A DNA stretch of 28,790 bases from Candidatus Paceibacter sp. (GTDB lineage: Bacteria; Patescibacteriota; Minisyncoccia; UBA6257; HR35): positions 1 to 28,790 of the forward strand of contig JAGDVT010000050.1 in assembly GCA_023255765.1 (NCBI GenBank), written 5' to 3'. Position numbers and translations under genes: made by a program. Positions 1 through 6,915 of this stretch are shown one piece after another (the stretch's first letter is position 1; every line of letters starts with the position of its first letter). Under the pieces are notes generated by a model that was not told the DNA's origin, ran no database searches, and saw only the letters and a program-made list of their open reading frames with translations.

Positions 1-133
1 AGTATAGGTATTCTATAGTAATAGGATATTTTCCTATTTTACCTTTATATTGAGTTGTTGTTTGAGAATAGGTAAGGTTAAATAAAGAAAAAATAAAAAA
101 GAGGATAGTTAAGAATATTGTTATTGGTTTCAT
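1..133 (-). CDS. Secreted protein, N-terminal part only (runs off the left edge)
   Basis: Reading the minus strand from the ATG at 133 gives 44 open codons with no stop before the window ends. The first residues are MKPITIF, followed by a hydrophobic stretch rich in Leu, Phe and Ile, then a plausible signal peptidase I site (LTYS before QTT). It therefore looks like an exported protein with a cleaved signal peptide of about 23 residues. The mature part begins QTTTQYKGKIGKYPI. The KGKIGKYPI stretch recalls the opening strand of small beta-rich domains seen in uncharacterised secreted proteins, but this is a weak resemblance and I assign no function. It is divergent from mnmA. A promoter candidate (TTGATT-16 nt-TATAAT) lies upstream on its strand. 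The gene body is outside the window. Confidence 0.6.
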   Translation of the reverse strand, partial: MKPITIFLTILFFIFSLFNLTYSQTTTQYKGKIGKYPITIEYLY

Positions 134-159
134 TTTATTGATTGGGTTTGTATTTTTCA

Positions 160-187
160 TTGACAATTAATTGAAAAAGAATATATT
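160..187 (+). promoter_or_regulatory. Putative promoter upstream of mnmA
   Basis: A consensus TTGACA (160-165) is followed after 16 nt by TATATT (182-187). Transcription from here would give mnmA a leader of about 95 nt. It competes with the TATAAT at 274-279, which lies next to the start codon. Confidence 0.45.
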
Positions 188-198
188 AGATTGGAGTA

Positions 199-226
199 AT
201 TATAAAACAAAAATAAAAAAAATCAA
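199..226 (-). promoter_or_regulatory. Putative promoter of the left-edge secreted-protein gene
   Basis: On the minus strand TTGATT (221-226) and TATAAT (199-204) are separated by 16 nt. The expected start of transcription would leave a leader of roughly 60 nt before the ATG at 133. No Shine-Dalgarno is visible before that ATG. Chance matches are common in DNA this AT-rich. Confidence 0.35.
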
Positions 227-273
227 ATAATGAAACTAAATCTATTAACTTACCCTATTTTTTATCAATTTTT

Positions 274-279
274 TATAAT
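274..279 (+). promoter_or_regulatory. -10 element next to the mnmA start
   Basis: A perfect TATAAT ends 10 nt before the mnmA ATG, so a transcript starting the usual 6-7 nt downstream would have a leader of only a few bases. No good -35 lies at the normal distance. It fits the pattern seen at several other starts in this window. Confidence 0.45.
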
Positions 280-289
280 TTAAATTGAA

Positions 290-1345
290 ATGAAGAAAGT
301 ATTTGTTTTAATGTCAGGGGGAGTAGATTCATCTGTGGCAGCCTTCTTACTAAAAAAAGAAGGTTATGATGTTATTGGAGTTCATTTAAAAATTTCTAAA
401 TATTGTAATCCTCAAGATGAAGAAGATGCTAGGGCAGTAGCAAATATTCTAAATATACCTTTTTATGTAATTGATATAACTAAAGAGTATCAAAGTACTG
501 TAGTTTTAGATACTATAAAAAATTATGCTTTAGGATATACTCCTAATCCTGATGCGTTATGTAACAGATTAATTAAATTTGGATATATATATGATTTTTT
601 AAAAAAATTAGGGATGAATTTAATAGCAACTGGTCATTATGCTAAAAAAGATATTTTTAAAGGAGAAGAAGTGATAAAAATTCCAAAAGATAAAAATAAA
701 GACCAAACTTATTTCTTGTGGGGGATTAAAAGAAGTAGGTTAAAAAAAATACTATTCCCAATTGGAGATTATACAAAAGAAGAAGTAAGAAAAATTGCTA
801 AAGAAAATAACTTACCTGTAGCAGAAAAAAAGGATAGTCAAGGAATTTGTTTTTTAGGACCTATTAGACTTATTGATTTTTTGAAAGAATTTTTACCAGA
901 AAGTAGGGGCTTAATCTTAGACACAAAAGGCAATATTTTAGGATATCACCCTGGTTATTATTTTTTCACAGAAGGACAAAGACATGGATTGAATATTAAA
1001 ACAGGAGGAGGACCTTATTATGTTGCTTTAAAGGATCCAAAGAAAAATATAATTGTAGTCGCAAAAGAAAATGAAGAAATTTTATATACTAAAAAAATAA
1101 AATTAAAAAATTTAAATTTTTTAATAAGCAAGAAGATATTAAAAGAATTATGCATTAATAATAAAATAAAAATTACAGCCAGATGTAGATATAGACAACC
1201 TTTGATGCCAGCTATATTAGATACAAAGAATAAAATACTAACATTTAAAGAATCAATAAAAGCAGTTGCGCCAGGACAAAGTGCTGTTTTTTATTATAAA
1301 GATATATTGATTGGAGGAGGTATTATATATAAAAAACTAGTATAA
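290..1345 (+). CDS. mnmA: tRNA-specific 2-thiouridylase MnmA
   Basis: MnmA puts the sulfur on C2 of the wobble uridine (U34) of tRNAs for Lys, Glu and Gln, using ATP and a persulfide relay in the cytoplasm. The N-terminus has the PP-loop ATP-pyrophosphatase motif SGGVDSS (residues 9-15). The two catalytic cysteines are both present: C91 in the NPDALCN context and C187 in GICFLG. The DSQGICF and EGQRHGL stretches are also family-typical, and 351 residues is a normal full length. The ATG at 290 begins directly with the conserved KKVFVLMSGG strand and has no Shine-Dalgarno. It is the first plus-strand gene, followed after 20 nt by alaS, which has its own -10. No sulfur donor gene (iscS) is nearby. 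Confidence 0.95.
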   Translation: MKKVFVLMSGGVDSSVAAFLLKKEGYDVIGVHLKISKYCNPQDEEDARAVANILNIPFYVIDITKEYQSTVVLDTIKNYALGYTPNPDALCNRLIKFGYIYDFLKKLGMNLIATGHYAKKDIFKGEEVIKIPKDKNKDQTYFLWGIKRSRLKKILFPIGDYTKEEVRKIAKENNLPVAEKKDSQGICFLGPIRLIDFLKEFLPESRGLILDTKGNILGYHPGYYFFTEGQRHGLNIKTGGGPYYVALKDPKKNIIVVAKENEEILYTKKIKLKNLNFLISKKILKELCINNKIKITARCRYRQPLMPAILDTKNKILTFKESIKAVAPGQSAVFYYKDILIGGGIIYKKLV

Positions 1346-1351
1346 ATATGG

Positions 1352-1357
1352 TATAAT
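1352..1357 (+). promoter_or_regulatory. -10 element next to the alaS start
   Basis: TATAAT in the 20-nt gap between mnmA and alaS, ending 8 nt before the alaS ATG. The expected mRNA would start 1-2 nt before the start codon. No Shine-Dalgarno fits in the gap. Confidence 0.5.
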
Positions 1358-1365
1358 AGTTAAAA

Positions 1366-2637
1366 ATGAAATCAGAAGAAATAAGGCAATATTTTTTAGA
1401 GTTTTTTGAAAAAAGGGGCCATAAAATAATTCCCTCCTCATCTTTAATACCAGAAGATGATCCTTCTGTTCTTTTAACTACTGCCGGCATGCAACAATTT
1501 AAAAAATATTTTACCAGAGAAAAAGACCCTATTAAAGATTTTGGTACTCAACGAGTAGCATCTATACAAAAATGTTTTAGAACAACAGATATAGAAGAAA
1601 TAGGAGATGAAAGACATTTATCATTTTTTGAAATGTTAGGTAACTTTTCTTTTGGCCCTATAGTTAATGATGACCCTAATGATTATGGTATAGGAGGTTA
1701 TTTCAAAAAAGCTTCAATTAATTGGGCGTATGAATTTTTGAAATCTTTAGGATTAAAAATTGATTATGTAAGTGTATTTAAGGGTGAGAATAATATTCCT
1801 TTTGATGAGGAAAGCTATAATGTTTGGATAAGTTTAGGTTTTAAAAAAGAAGATATAAAAAAATTTGGCAAAGAAGATAATTTTTGGGGACCTACAGGTG
1901 AAGAGGGACCTTGCGGTCCTACTACTGAAATATATATAGACAATATAGAGGTTTGGAACTTAGTTTTTAATGAATATTATCAAACAGCAGATAAAAAATT
2001 AGAAAAATTAAAATATCCAGGAGTAGATACGGGAATGGGATTCGAAAGATTAATGAAAGTATTGCAAAAAACTCCTACAATTTTTGAGACTGATTTATTT
2101 GAACCACTTAGAACATATGTTTTAAATGAAAAACCAGATATAGCTGAACGAGATTTAAGAATTATATTAGATCATACAAGAGGGGCTGTGTTTTTAATAG
2201 CTGATGGTGTAAGGCCAAGCAATTTGGAAAGAGGATATATTTTAAGAAGAATTTTAAGGAGATTGATGCTAAAGTTGAAAATTTGGGATATTTTAAGCAA
2301 AAAAGATGTTTTTATAAAGGCAGTTATTGATAAGTTTAAGAATATATACAAAGAGATAGATAATTATGATAAAATTAAAGAAGTGATAGATAAAGAGTTT
2401 AGGGGATTTGAAAAAACATTGGAGAGAGGGTTGAGAGAATTTAATAAAAGAATTAATGGGAACGAAAAAGAAGAAGAGCTAGGAGAAAAATTGTTTGTTT
2501 TGTATACATCTTTTGGTTTACCTTTAGAAATATCAAAAGAGCTTCTAAAAAATATGAACATAGAAATAACAGAGAATTCGATTAATATATTTAATAAATT
2601 ATTTAAAGAGCATCAAAAAATTTCAAAAAATATTTAA
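1366..2637 (+). CDS. alaS: Alanyl-tRNA synthetase, short form without editing and C-Ala domains
   Basis: Charges tRNA-Ala with alanine. The class II catalytic core is complete: the N-terminal IRQYFLEFFEKRGH start, motif 2 around CFRTTDIEEIG and HLSFFEMLGNFSFG, the WNLVFNEY stretch, and motif 3 in VDTGMGFERL. It continues through the helical tRNA-recognition domain (DHTRGAVFLIADGV, RGYILRRILRR) and stops at residue 423. Bacterial AlaRS is usually about 870 residues. The editing domain, with its HxxxH and CxxxH zinc sites that clear Ser/Gly-tRNA-Ala, and the C-terminal C-Ala domain are absent. The stop is clean and the next gene begins 2 nt later with an unrelated protein, so there is no frameshifted remainder. 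I believe short AlaRS forms are known in Parcubacteria; I cannot verify that here. Confidence 0.93.
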   Translation: MKSEEIRQYFLEFFEKRGHKIIPSSSLIPEDDPSVLLTTAGMQQFKKYFTREKDPIKDFGTQRVASIQKCFRTTDIEEIGDERHLSFFEMLGNFSFGPIVNDDPNDYGIGGYFKKASINWAYEFLKSLGLKIDYVSVFKGENNIPFDEESYNVWISLGFKKEDIKKFGKEDNFWGPTGEEGPCGPTTEIYIDNIEVWNLVFNEYYQTADKKLEKLKYPGVDTGMGFERLMKVLQKTPTIFETDLFEPLRTYVLNEKPDIAERDLRIILDHTRGAVFLIADGVRPSNLERGYILRRILRRLMLKLKIWDILSKKDVFIKAVIDKFKNIYKEIDNYDKIKEVIDKEFRGFEKTLERGLREFNKRINGNEKEEELGEKLFVLYTSFGLPLEISKELLKNMNIEITENSINIFNKLFKEHQKISKNI

Positions 2638-2639
2638 AA

Positions 2640-4139
2640 ATGCAATCAGAAGAAAGAGAATATCTATATTTAAAAGGCACAGAAGAATTAGGAGATATAA
2701 TTGATGCTATAAAAGGCGTGGAGAGCAAAGAGATAATTTTAGTGGTGCCAAGAAATACTAGATGCTTACTTCATCCTACAAATCTTGAAATCTTAAAACA
2801 TGAAGCAAACAAGCATAGAAAAAAAATTTATATAAGCACTGATGATGAAAAATTAATAAGTTTAGCTAAATCTGAAGGGTTAGAAATATTTTTAGAAGAT
2901 TTTACTTATGAAGAGGCTACAAAAATTGTAACCGATATTTTGCCTCCTTCTAAAATTAAACCTAAGATAAAGATAAAAGAAGATATTAAACCCAAAGCTA
3001 CATCTAGAAAGAAAATTAACTATAAAAAAGTTGTAACATTATCCTTAATAATAGGATTTATATTATTTACAGTCTTCTTATATACTAATAATTTAACTAC
3101 CTCTGCAACAATAGAGATTTCTTTAAAAAAACAAGATTTACCTTTTGAAGAAGTAGTAATGTTAGATCCAAATGTTAATAACCCAGATATAGATAAAGCT
3201 GTATTACCAGCGGAATTTATAGAAATAGTTAAGAATCATACTGTTAAACAACAAACTTCGGGTTTAAAAACATCAAAAGCAAAGCCTACAGGAAAAGTGA
3301 TGTTTGTTAATGAAGATAGAGAGAACTCAATTTCAATAATACAAGGTACTAGAATAAAATCTTCAAAAGGTTATATATATAGAACGATGGAAAGAATAAA
3401 TTTAGAACCAGGTGCTAGTAAGGAAGTATATGTAGTTGCTGATAATACTGGTTCTGATTACGAAATTGATGATTTAAATGAAAAATTCGAAATACCAGGC
3501 TTAATTGGTACAAGATGGGAAAAATTAATTAAAGTAAAATTAGTTGAACCTATAGTAACTGGTGAGGGTTCTAAAATTGTTACAGTTGATGATATAAATG
3601 AAGGTAAAATAAAGCTCGAAAAAGAAATTAAAGAAGTAATATTGCAAGAATTAGCAATTAAGTATAAAGATTATATATTTCCGGAAGGAATAAACTTAGT
3701 TGAAGTAAAAGTTACAGATATTTCACATTCTATAGGCCAAGTTGCGGATGAGATAATATTAACAGGTAGCGGGAAAGTACAAGTTGTAGGAGTTAAAAAA
3801 GATAAATTAATAGAATTTGTGAAAGATTTAATTTCTAAAAATAATCTTAAAGAGAATAAAGAGAATAATGTTGTAGAGTTAAAAATAGATAAAGTTAAAT
3901 TGTTGAATATGGATATAAAATCTAAAACTGCTACGGTTTCAATATCTGGGCAATTAACTATTCAGGGTAGTTTAAATGTTAAAAAATTAACTCAAGAATT
4001 AGCAGGTAAAAACTTGGCTGAAGCTCAAAAAATATTTAACAATTACCCTGTAATTGAAAAAGCAGAACTAATAATTAAACCTTTTTGGGCTAATTATCTA
4101 CCCCTTGATATTTCTAAAATTAATGTTAAAATAAAATAA
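2640..4139 (+). CDS. Single-pass membrane protein with baseplate-J-like extracellular domain
   Basis: A 499-residue protein in three parts. Residues 1 to about 105 form a soluble, probably cytoplasmic alpha/beta domain (ILVVPRNTRCLLHPTN, then YISTDDEKL). A basic linker follows (KPKIKIKED, SRKK). One transmembrane helix lies at about 131-150. The long outer part contains a stretch resembling the phage baseplate J/gp47 fold seen in many Patescibacteria proteins: TGKVMFVNED, a TRIKSSKGYIYRT segment, AGASKEV-like and ADNTGSDYEI stretches, then IPGLIGTRW. There are few cysteines. The gene starts 2 nt after the alaS stop with no Shine-Dalgarno, so it is probably co-transcribed with alaS. The family looks conserved in this lineage but its role is unknown to me; a cell-envelope function is inference from topology. 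Confidence 0.7.
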   Translation: MQSEEREYLYLKGTEELGDIIDAIKGVESKEIILVVPRNTRCLLHPTNLEILKHEANKHRKKIYISTDDEKLISLAKSEGLEIFLEDFTYEEATKIVTDILPPSKIKPKIKIKEDIKPKATSRKKINYKKVVTLSLIIGFILFTVFLYTNNLTTSATIEISLKKQDLPFEEVVMLDPNVNNPDIDKAVLPAEFIEIVKNHTVKQQTSGLKTSKAKPTGKVMFVNEDRENSISIIQGTRIKSSKGYIYRTMERINLEPGASKEVYVVADNTGSDYEIDDLNEKFEIPGLIGTRWEKLIKVKLVEPIVTGEGSKIVTVDDINEGKIKLEKEIKEVILQELAIKYKDYIFPEGINLVEVKVTDISHSIGQVADEIILTGSGKVQVVGVKKDKLIEFVKDLISKNNLKENKENNVVELKIDKVKLLNMDIKSKTATVSISGQLTIQGSLNVKKLTQELAGKNLAEAQKIFNNYPVIEKAELIIKPFWANYLPLDISKINVKIK

Positions 4140-4160
4140 AGAGGGATTGGTCGAATTAAG

Positions 4161-4166
4161 GATAAT
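4161..4166 (+). promoter_or_regulatory. Possible -10 element next to the khpA start
   Basis: GATAAT ends 10 nt before the khpA ATG in the 37-nt gap after the preceding stop. It differs from consensus at one base and has no clear -35. Confidence 0.3.
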
Positions 4167-4176
4167 TAAGTAAAAA

Positions 4177-4485
4177 ATGGAAAAACCAGCCTATGTAGAG
4201 GTATTAGAAACAATTATTAAGAACTTAGTAAATCATCCTGAAGCAGTTAAAATTACAAGGTCGTTAGATGAGCTTGGAGTACTATTAAAAATAAAAGTAC
4301 ATCCTCAAGATATGGGATTATTGATAGGAAGAAAGGGAGAAATGATAAAAGCTATAAAAGTTATAATGAGAGCTATAGGTATTAAAAATTATGCAAGAAT
4401 AAATATTAAAATAGAAGAACCAGAACCTATTTCCCAAATTAAAACTTCTACTGACCAAATAATTGAAGAACTAAAAGAATCATAA
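4177..4485 (+). CDS. khpA: KH-domain RNA-binding protein (KhpA/YlqC family)
   Basis: A small single KH-domain protein. The KH signature is clear: LLKIKVHPQDMGLLIGRKGEM, with the GxxG loop as GRKG, followed by the helix IKAIKVIMRAIG and the final strand YARINIKIEE. It binds RNA; in Gram-positive bacteria KhpA partners with KhpB (Jag/EloR). At 102 residues it is longer than the usual 75-85 because of an acidic C-terminal tail after the KH fold. It lies directly upstream of trmD (8-nt gap), the remnant of the common rpsP-khpA-rimM-trmD order, here without rpsP and rimM. That context supports the family assignment. Confidence 0.88.
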   Translation: MEKPAYVEVLETIIKNLVNHPEAVKITRSLDELGVLLKIKVHPQDMGLLIGRKGEMIKAIKVIMRAIGIKNYARINIKIEEPEPISQIKTSTDQIIEELKES

Positions 4486-4493
4486 AAGCTTAA

Positions 4494-5165
4494 ATGCCTC
4501 AAATTCGTTTTGATATAATAACCCTTTTTCCTGATTCATTTTCTTATTTTAATCAATCTATATTAAAAAAGGCGCAAGAAAAAGGAATAATCCAAATTAA
4601 AATTTGGAATTTAAGAAATTTTACTGATGATAAGCATAAAACAGCAGATGATTATCCTTATGGTGGAGGACCAGGGATGGTTTTAAAAGTAGGGCCTATT
4701 TATAATGCTTTAAAATTTATTAAAGGTGAATTTAAAACAAGAAAAAGAAAAATAATACTTACAGACTTAAGAGGTAAAATTTTTAATCAAAAGTTAGCGC
4801 AAGAGTTATCTAAGGAAAAACAGTTAATAATTATTTGTGGGCACTACGAAGGTGTTGATGAAAGAGTGAAAAAATTTGTAGACATGTCTATATCTATAGG
4901 GAAATATGTGCTAACAGGAGGAGAACTAGCTGCTATGGTGATAGTAGATTCAGTATCAAGATATATAAAAGGAGTTTTGAAAAATCCTTTATCTCTTGAA
5001 GATAAAAGGTTTAATAGATTACTAAGCATACCGGTTTACACAAGACCAGAAGTATTTATAACAGATAATGGCAAAAAATATAAAGTTCCTAAAGTACTGC
5101 TATCTGGAAATCACAAAAAAATAGAAGAATGGAGGAAAAAACACGCAAAAGAAATTAAAATTTAA
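4494..5165 (+). CDS. trmD: tRNA (guanine-37-N1)-methyltransferase TrmD
   Basis: Methylates N1 of G37 next to the anticodon, using S-adenosylmethionine, which prevents +1 frameshifting. SPOUT-family landmarks are visible: FDIITLFPDSF at the N-terminus, PYGGGPGMVLK, CGHYEGVDERV, and the trefoil-knot SAM site SIGKYVLTGGELAAM. The C-terminal YTRPEVF and LLSGNHKKIEEWR segments are also conserved. At 223 residues it is close to the family size. It follows khpA by 8 nt with no Shine-Dalgarno, suggesting one transcript. Its stop codon interlocks with that of cysS on the other strand: the palindrome TTAA (5162-5165) supplies part of both TAA stops. Confidence 0.95.
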   Translation: MPQIRFDIITLFPDSFSYFNQSILKKAQEKGIIQIKIWNLRNFTDDKHKTADDYPYGGGPGMVLKVGPIYNALKFIKGEFKTRKRKIILTDLRGKIFNQKLAQELSKEKQLIIICGHYEGVDERVKKFVDMSISIGKYVLTGGELAAMVIVDSVSRYIKGVLKNPLSLEDKRFNRLLSIPVYTRPEVFITDNGKKYKVPKVLLSGNHKKIEEWRKKHAKEIKI

Positions 5166-6499
5166 TTTAAGTTTATAACAATAGTTTTACCAGGTAAATC
5201 TTCTAAATATATAAATTTATTTTTGAGCTTTTCTCTGATTTTATCTGCTTCTTCGAATTTTCTTGATTTTCTTAATTTCTCTCTTTTTTTGATTAAAGAA
5301 ATAATTTTTTTATTTAAGCGTTCCCACGGGAAAAAGCATAAAAAGAAACTATCTAGTTCTTTCAAAATCTTTATAAAGCTTTCATTATATTTGTTGGCCT
5401 TCTCAATTTTATTTATTTCTTCTAATATTAAACTAATAACCCTAGAAGTATTAAAGTCATCTTCTAGACTTTTATTAATTTCTTTTAAAAATTTAGAATA
5501 ATTAATAGATAAATCTTTTTCAAATAAGTTAAATTTTGCTACAAATTCATTTATTTTAAAATATTTATTCCATATGTCATTTAATGTATTTTGATTGTAA
5601 TCTATAATTGATCTCCAATGGTGATATAAAATGAAAAATCTCAAAAATCTTGGTGGGTATTTTTTAATGAAGTCTCTTATAGTAATAAAATTTCCTAAAG
5701 ATTTAGACATTTTTTTACCTTCTACATAAAGTAAGTTTACATGCATCCATATTTTTACAAAAGGTTTTTTACCAGAAGCAGCTTCTTGTTGAGCAATTTC
5801 ACATTCGTGATGTGGGAAAATTAAATCAATTCCTCCTCCATGAATATCATATTGTACCCCAAAATATTTTTCTGTAATAGCTGTATCTTCAATATGCCAT
5901 CCTGGCCTTCCATATCCCCAAGGAGCTTTCCATACCGGTTCAAATTTATCTTTTTTTGTTCTACCTTTCCACAAAGCAAAATCAAGAGGATCTTCTTTCT
6001 CTTCACTTTTTTCTATATCTTTAAGCTGATTTATATCTTGCCCAGATAATTTACCATAATCTTTGTATTTTTTTGTTCTAAAGTAAACAGATCCGGTTTT
6101 TGTTATATATGCATACGATTTTTCTATTAGTTTTTGAATTTGTTTAATGATCACATCTATATGCTCAGAAGCTCTTGCTAATATATCAACCTTGACTTTT
6201 AAAGCCTGCATATCCCTTAAAAATTCTTTTTCGTATCTTCTAGCTACAGTAAAAGGTCTTTTATTCAATTCTTTTGCTCTGTTAATTATCTTATCATCTA
6301 TATCAGTTATATTCATTAAAAATTTAACTTTAAACCCTTTATTTCTTAGAAATCTTACAAAAGAATCAAAAAAAACATAAATACGAGCATGCCCTATATG
6401 ACTTAAATCATAAACAGTTGGACCACACACAAAAAGCTTTAAATTTTTATTTTTTATATAATTTTTTTTCTTTGTAAGAGAATTATAAACTTTTATCAT
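5162..6499 (-). CDS. cysS: Cysteinyl-tRNA synthetase
   Basis: Class I synthetase that charges tRNA-Cys. It has CGPTVYDLSHIGHAR (HIGH at residues 34-37) and KMSKSLGN. The active-site zinc that selects cysteine is normally held by two Cys, one His and one Glu. Here C25, H230 and E234 align with those ligands, but the second cysteine is aspartate: the usual GWHIEC reads GWHIED, with D205. A cysteine sits at C233 inside the HHECE motif, where Asn is common. At 445 residues the protein is slightly shorter than E. coli CysRS (461), with a full C-terminal helical region. The gene is convergent with trmD (4-bp overlap) and divergent from the small gene at 6523, sharing a 23-bp promoter gap. Confidence 0.94.
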   Translation of the reverse strand: MIKVYNSLTKKKNYIKNKNLKLFVCGPTVYDLSHIGHARIYVFFDSFVRFLRNKGFKVKFLMNITDIDDKIINRAKELNKRPFTVARRYEKEFLRDMQALKVKVDILARASEHIDVIIKQIQKLIEKSYAYITKTGSVYFRTKKYKDYGKLSGQDINQLKDIEKSEEKEDPLDFALWKGRTKKDKFEPVWKAPWGYGRPGWHIEDTAITEKYFGVQYDIHGGGIDLIFPHHECEIAQQEAASGKKPFVKIWMHVNLLYVEGKKMSKSLGNFITIRDFIKKYPPRFLRFFILYHHWRSIIDYNQNTLNDIWNKYFKINEFVAKFNLFEKDLSINYSKFLKEINKSLEDDFNTSRVISLILEEINKIEKANKYNESFIKILKELDSFFLCFFPWERLNKKIISLIKKREKLRKSRKFEEADKIREKLKNKFIYLEDLPGKTIVINLN

Positions 6500-6522
6500 T
6501 TTGTTTTATAATTTTAAAATAA
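6500..6522. promoter_or_regulatory. Shared divergent promoter gap between cysS and the gene at 6523
   Basis: Only 23 bp separate two divergent start codons. On the plus strand TATAAT (6507-6512) ends 10 nt before the ATG at 6523. On the minus strand TATAAA (6505-6510) ends 5 nt before the cysS ATG at 6499. The two -10 candidates overlap, so both mRNAs would be leaderless or nearly so and polymerases could not bind both at once. There is no space for Shine-Dalgarno-bearing leaders. Confidence 0.5.
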
Positions 6523-6915
6523 ATGGATAAAAAATTTCAAGAATTGAAAAAAGGAGAACAAGAGTTTTTAAAACATTTCGAAGAACACCCTCATTTTGAA
6601 ACATTAAGAAAGGAAGGTAAGCCTGGAGAGGAAGCAAAAAAAGAAATATCTGATTTCTTTAAAAAATTAACCGAGGAAATAGAAAAATTACCAGAAATCA
6701 AAAAAGAGGCAGAAATACATCATGAGTCTTTAGAAAACATATCTTCTAAATTAGCACATGCAGTACACATTGCATTAGAAGAAGGAATACTAGAGGGAAT
6801 TGCTTTTATTAAGAAATTTAAAAGTCCGTATTTGCTAGATGCATTTCATGATTTATTAGCTGGGCATTTTTATAATTTATTAATAAAATTTGGAAAATTA
6901 AAAGAAATAAAATAA
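6523..6915 (+). CDS. Small charged helical protein upstream of the VirD4-like ATPase
   Basis: A 130-residue protein with no recognised domain. The sequence is Lys/Glu-rich and predicted all-helical, with coiled-coil-like spacing in the first 80 residues (KKLTEEIEKLPEIKKEAEI). A more hydrophobic C-terminal half contains LAHAVHIALEEGILEGIAF and SPYLLDAFHDLLAGHFY. There is no signal peptide or transmembrane segment, so it should be cytoplasmic. It ends immediately before the ATG of the ATPase at 6916 with no spacer, which implies co-translation and suggests a functional partner. I recall similar small proteins beside this ATPase in other Parcubacteria, but give no function. Confidence 0.75.
   Translation: MDKKFQELKKGEQEFLKHFEEHPHFETLRKEGKPGEEAKKEISDFFKKLTEEIEKLPEIKKEAEIHHESLENISSKLAHAVHIALEEGILEGIAFIKKFKSPYLLDAFHDLLAGHFYNLLIKFGKLKEIK

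Noticed and set aside
2364..2561. Minus-strand ORF of 65 codons inside alaS
   Set aside because: Ser/Asn/Leu-rich antisense translation of a real coding region, with no start signal.
5223..6380. Several ORFs on the plus strand and one on the minus strand across cysS
   Set aside because: They are out-of-frame shadows of cysS, with low-complexity Phe/Ile/Ser-rich translations and no motifs.
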